Positions 62,566 to 64,000 of a stretch of DNA of 64,000 nt are shown here, one piece after another. Origin of the DNA: Phycisphaerales bacterium Planc_01 (GTDB lineage: Bacteria > Planctomycetota > Phycisphaerae > Sedimentisphaerales > Anaerobacaceae); contig LVBB01000109.1 in NCBI GenBank assembly GCA_001603075.1, forward strand, positions 1 through 64,000. Direction: 5' to 3'. Made by a program: the position numbers and the translations under genes. Below the pieces are notes generated by a model. The model had not been told where the DNA came from and ran no database searches. It saw nothing but the letters and a program-made list of their open reading frames with translations. Position 1 is the first letter of the stretch. Each line of letters starts with the position of its first letter.

Positions 62566-64000
62566 TCAAGGGGACGGAACCGGGCCAGGTGCGGCCTGCA
62601 GGGATGAGCAGTTCAACGACGTATCGTCCGACCCAGGTGACGATTGGAGCACCGCCAATAGCAGGATGGCGGAAGCGGTCCCGTCCATGGTGGGTTCATT
62701 GGTGCTGTAGTCGGCGAGATCGTCGTGGTAGACGGCGCGCGGGTCCTGGAACTCGGCCAACGGGTCGGGTTCGGTGATGCCGACGCCCTTGAGGGACTTA
62801 GAGATGCGTTCGTAGACCGGGCCGTCCACCAGGCCGCCACGCAAGGTCCGGCCGGTCAGCCGCGTGGTCATCAGGTGCACGTTCTGCGGCGAGACGACAC
62901 CGATGCCCATGAATTGCGTGACGCCCCAGGGATTTCGGCCCAGCAGCCAGTCGCGATGCCGGACGGCGAATTCGCGATAGCGCCCATCGCCGGTCATCCG
63001 CTCGTAGAGTTCACACTGCGTCACCAGGGCCACCACGAGGTTGTTCGAGCACCAGATGAACGGAACGCCGATGCCGAACGGGTGCTTTTCGCTCGCGACG
63101 CGGCAGCGTTCGATCCCCTCGCGATACCAGCCTTCGAGCCGCACTTGGAACTCGGCGTCCGCGACGCCGTGCAGGCGGAAATGGCCGGCGTTGAAGAATG
63201 GGTAGAACTCGTAGTGGCCGGTCTGCTCGCGGCCCATCCACGATTCCGAGTCGGCCAGGTGCGCGTAACGTCTGGCGTCGTCGAGGTAGCGCGGCTCGCC
63301 CGTCGCCCGAAACAGCTCGGCAGCGCCCCACTCCATGTCGTCGGCCCAGGTGGTCTCAGCGTAGCGATAGGGCGCGCCGTACGAGTTGCCCTGCTGGACG
63401 CCTTCGCGGGCGCGACCGAGGCGGTAGACCTCCTCCCCCGCCGTCAGGCAGCGCCGCGCGAACGCGGCCTCGTTCGGGTCGTCCTTCCAGACCTGGAAGG
63501 CCAGGGCCATCGCGGCAGCGTAGCGTCCGGCGAGGTTGGCCAGGCCGGTCGATTCGCTCGCGTAGCGTCCGAGTCCCTGCGGCCGGCCATCGGCGGCATA
63601 CACCACGCGGGGGCCGCCTTTGCCCCAGCCGTAGTCGGCGGGGTCATCCGGCGGCAGGCGCCAGCCGCAATGGTCGCGATCGTCCGCCACCTGATGATAC
63701 AGCACCTCCGGCGCTGGATGCAGTTTCAGCATCCATTCGAGACCCCAGCGGGCCTCGTCGAGAAGATCGGGCAGGCCGTTGCCGCCGGGGCGGCCGAGGG
63801 CGTCGAACCGATCGCCGAAGCTCGCCGATCGCGGTTGTTCCGCCGCCGCATCGTGCAATTCCCAGGCGAGCAGCATCTGCGCGGTGGCGTTGCTCGACGT
63901 GAGCAGATACTTCAGGAGGTCGGCGGCATCGTGCCAGCCGCCGCGAGCGTCGATGGCGGTTCCCGCCGGAAGCGGCCCGTAGGCGGTGCGGCCGTCGAGC
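62566..64000 (-). CDS. GH9-family glycoside hydrolase (endoglucanase-like), partial
   Basis: The last 478 codons of a gene whose start is beyond the window. The first part reads RGGWHDAADLLKYLLTSSNA, the GH9 catalytic region with its Asp pair, and the end holds YSTNEPTMDGTASAI with the acid Glu. These mark an inverting (alpha/alpha)6 barrel of GH9, acting on beta-1,4-glucan or related polymers. Signal and binding domains would lie upstream and are not seen. The C-terminus after TASAILLLAVLQ is a short unrelated tail. It converges with nfnB. Confidence 0.88.
   Translation of the reverse strand, partial: LDGRTAYGPLPAGTAIDARGGWHDAADLLKYLLTSSNATAQMLLAWELHDAAAEQPRSASFGDRFDALGRPGGNGLPDLLDEARWGLEWMLKLHPAPEVLYHQVADDRDHCGWRLPPDDPADYGWGKGGPRVVYAADGRPQGLGRYASESTGLANLAGRYAAAMALAFQVWKDDPNEAAFARRCLTAGEEVYRLGRAREGVQQGNSYGAPYRYAETTWADDMEWGAAELFRATGEPRYLDDARRYAHLADSESWMGREQTGHYEFYPFFNAGHFRLHGVADAEFQVRLEGWYREGIERCRVASEKHPFGIGVPFIWCSNNLVVALVTQCELYERMTGDGRYREFAVRHRDWLLGRNPWGVTQFMGIGVVSPQNVHLMTTRLTGRTLRGGLVDGPVYERISKSLKGVGITEPDPLAEFQDPRAVYHDDLADYSTNEPTMDGTASAILLLAVLQSSPGSDDTSLNCSSLQAAPGPVPSP

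Noticed and set aside
62556-62580. CCCC/GGGG hairpin between nfnB and the GH9 gene
   Set aside because: The stem is only four or five bases and overlaps the GH9 C-terminus, so a terminator role is not convincing.
1-64000. CRISPR arrays, insertion sequences, prophage genes, rRNA
   Set aside because: I saw no regularly spaced repeats, transposase or integrase motifs, phage structural genes or rRNA segments anywhere in the window.

Overview
The window is GC-rich (roughly 60%) bacterial chromosome with dense coding on both strands. The gene content points to a planctomycete of the Phycisphaerae/Sedimentisphaerales type. The signs are three secreted pseudopilin-like proteins with the [13 protein letters not shown] leader (two carry an H-X9-DG motif), Tat-exported Gfo/Idh and sugar-isomerase-like proteins, an FG-GAP protein and a LamG protein, many secreted glycoside hydrolases, and a MerR-type HTH fused to a receiver. 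This placement is inferred from gene families; no rRNA is present. MurE carries the DNPR motif of meso-diaminopimelate ligases, and NfnA/NfnB-like subunits suggest a fermentative or anaerobic lifestyle.

Layout. 1-4.5 kb: the end of an unknown gene, then araA, an FMN reductase, a small membrane protein and uxaC (pentose and uronate use). 4.6-15.4 kb, minus strand: symporter, hflK-hflC, a XylR-like AraC regulator, then LamG protein, FG-GAP protein and pseudopilin. 15.6-21.7 kb, plus: purC, a DUF2188 protein, an HTH-receiver protein beside a soluble HDOD-histidine kinase, and two tandem paralogous lipoproteins. 21.7-28.6 kb, minus: prfB (programmed frameshift), pepA, folE, a double-length PTPS/QueD protein, Gfo/Idh, a sugar isomerase/epimerase and deoC. 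28.9-39.0 kb: a saccharolytic stretch with Tat-exported Gfo/Idh, GH127, a large unknown secreted protein, two pseudopilins and a Tat-exported fucose-isomerase-like protein. 39.1-48.6 kb: tRNA-Thr, a PrsA/SurA-type lipoprotein, ftsK, rlmN and murE-murF-mraY. 48.7-55.9 kb: transglutaminase, MarR-CE1 esterase operon, an unknown secreted protein, GH27 and GH43. 56-62.5 kb: bcp/prxQ, a small HTH protein, trpS, DUF2007, scpA (apparent CTG start), trxA, nfnA, nfnB. 62.6-64 kb: a GH9 gene running off the window.

The genes combine plant-polysaccharide degradation (GH127, GH27, GH43, GH9, CE1 and several unknown secreted proteins) with intracellular pentose and uronate metabolism (AraA, UxaC, Gfo/Idh) and ordinary housekeeping. 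Many sigma-70-like promoters (TTGACA/TATAAT type, 17-18 nt spacers) can be read directly. No insertion sequence, prophage, CRISPR array or rRNA was seen. The least explained parts are the tandem lipoproteins with a duplicated leader, the reversed-order response regulator, the 809-residue secreted protein, the exported isomerase-like protein, and the pseudopilin/surface-protein cassettes.
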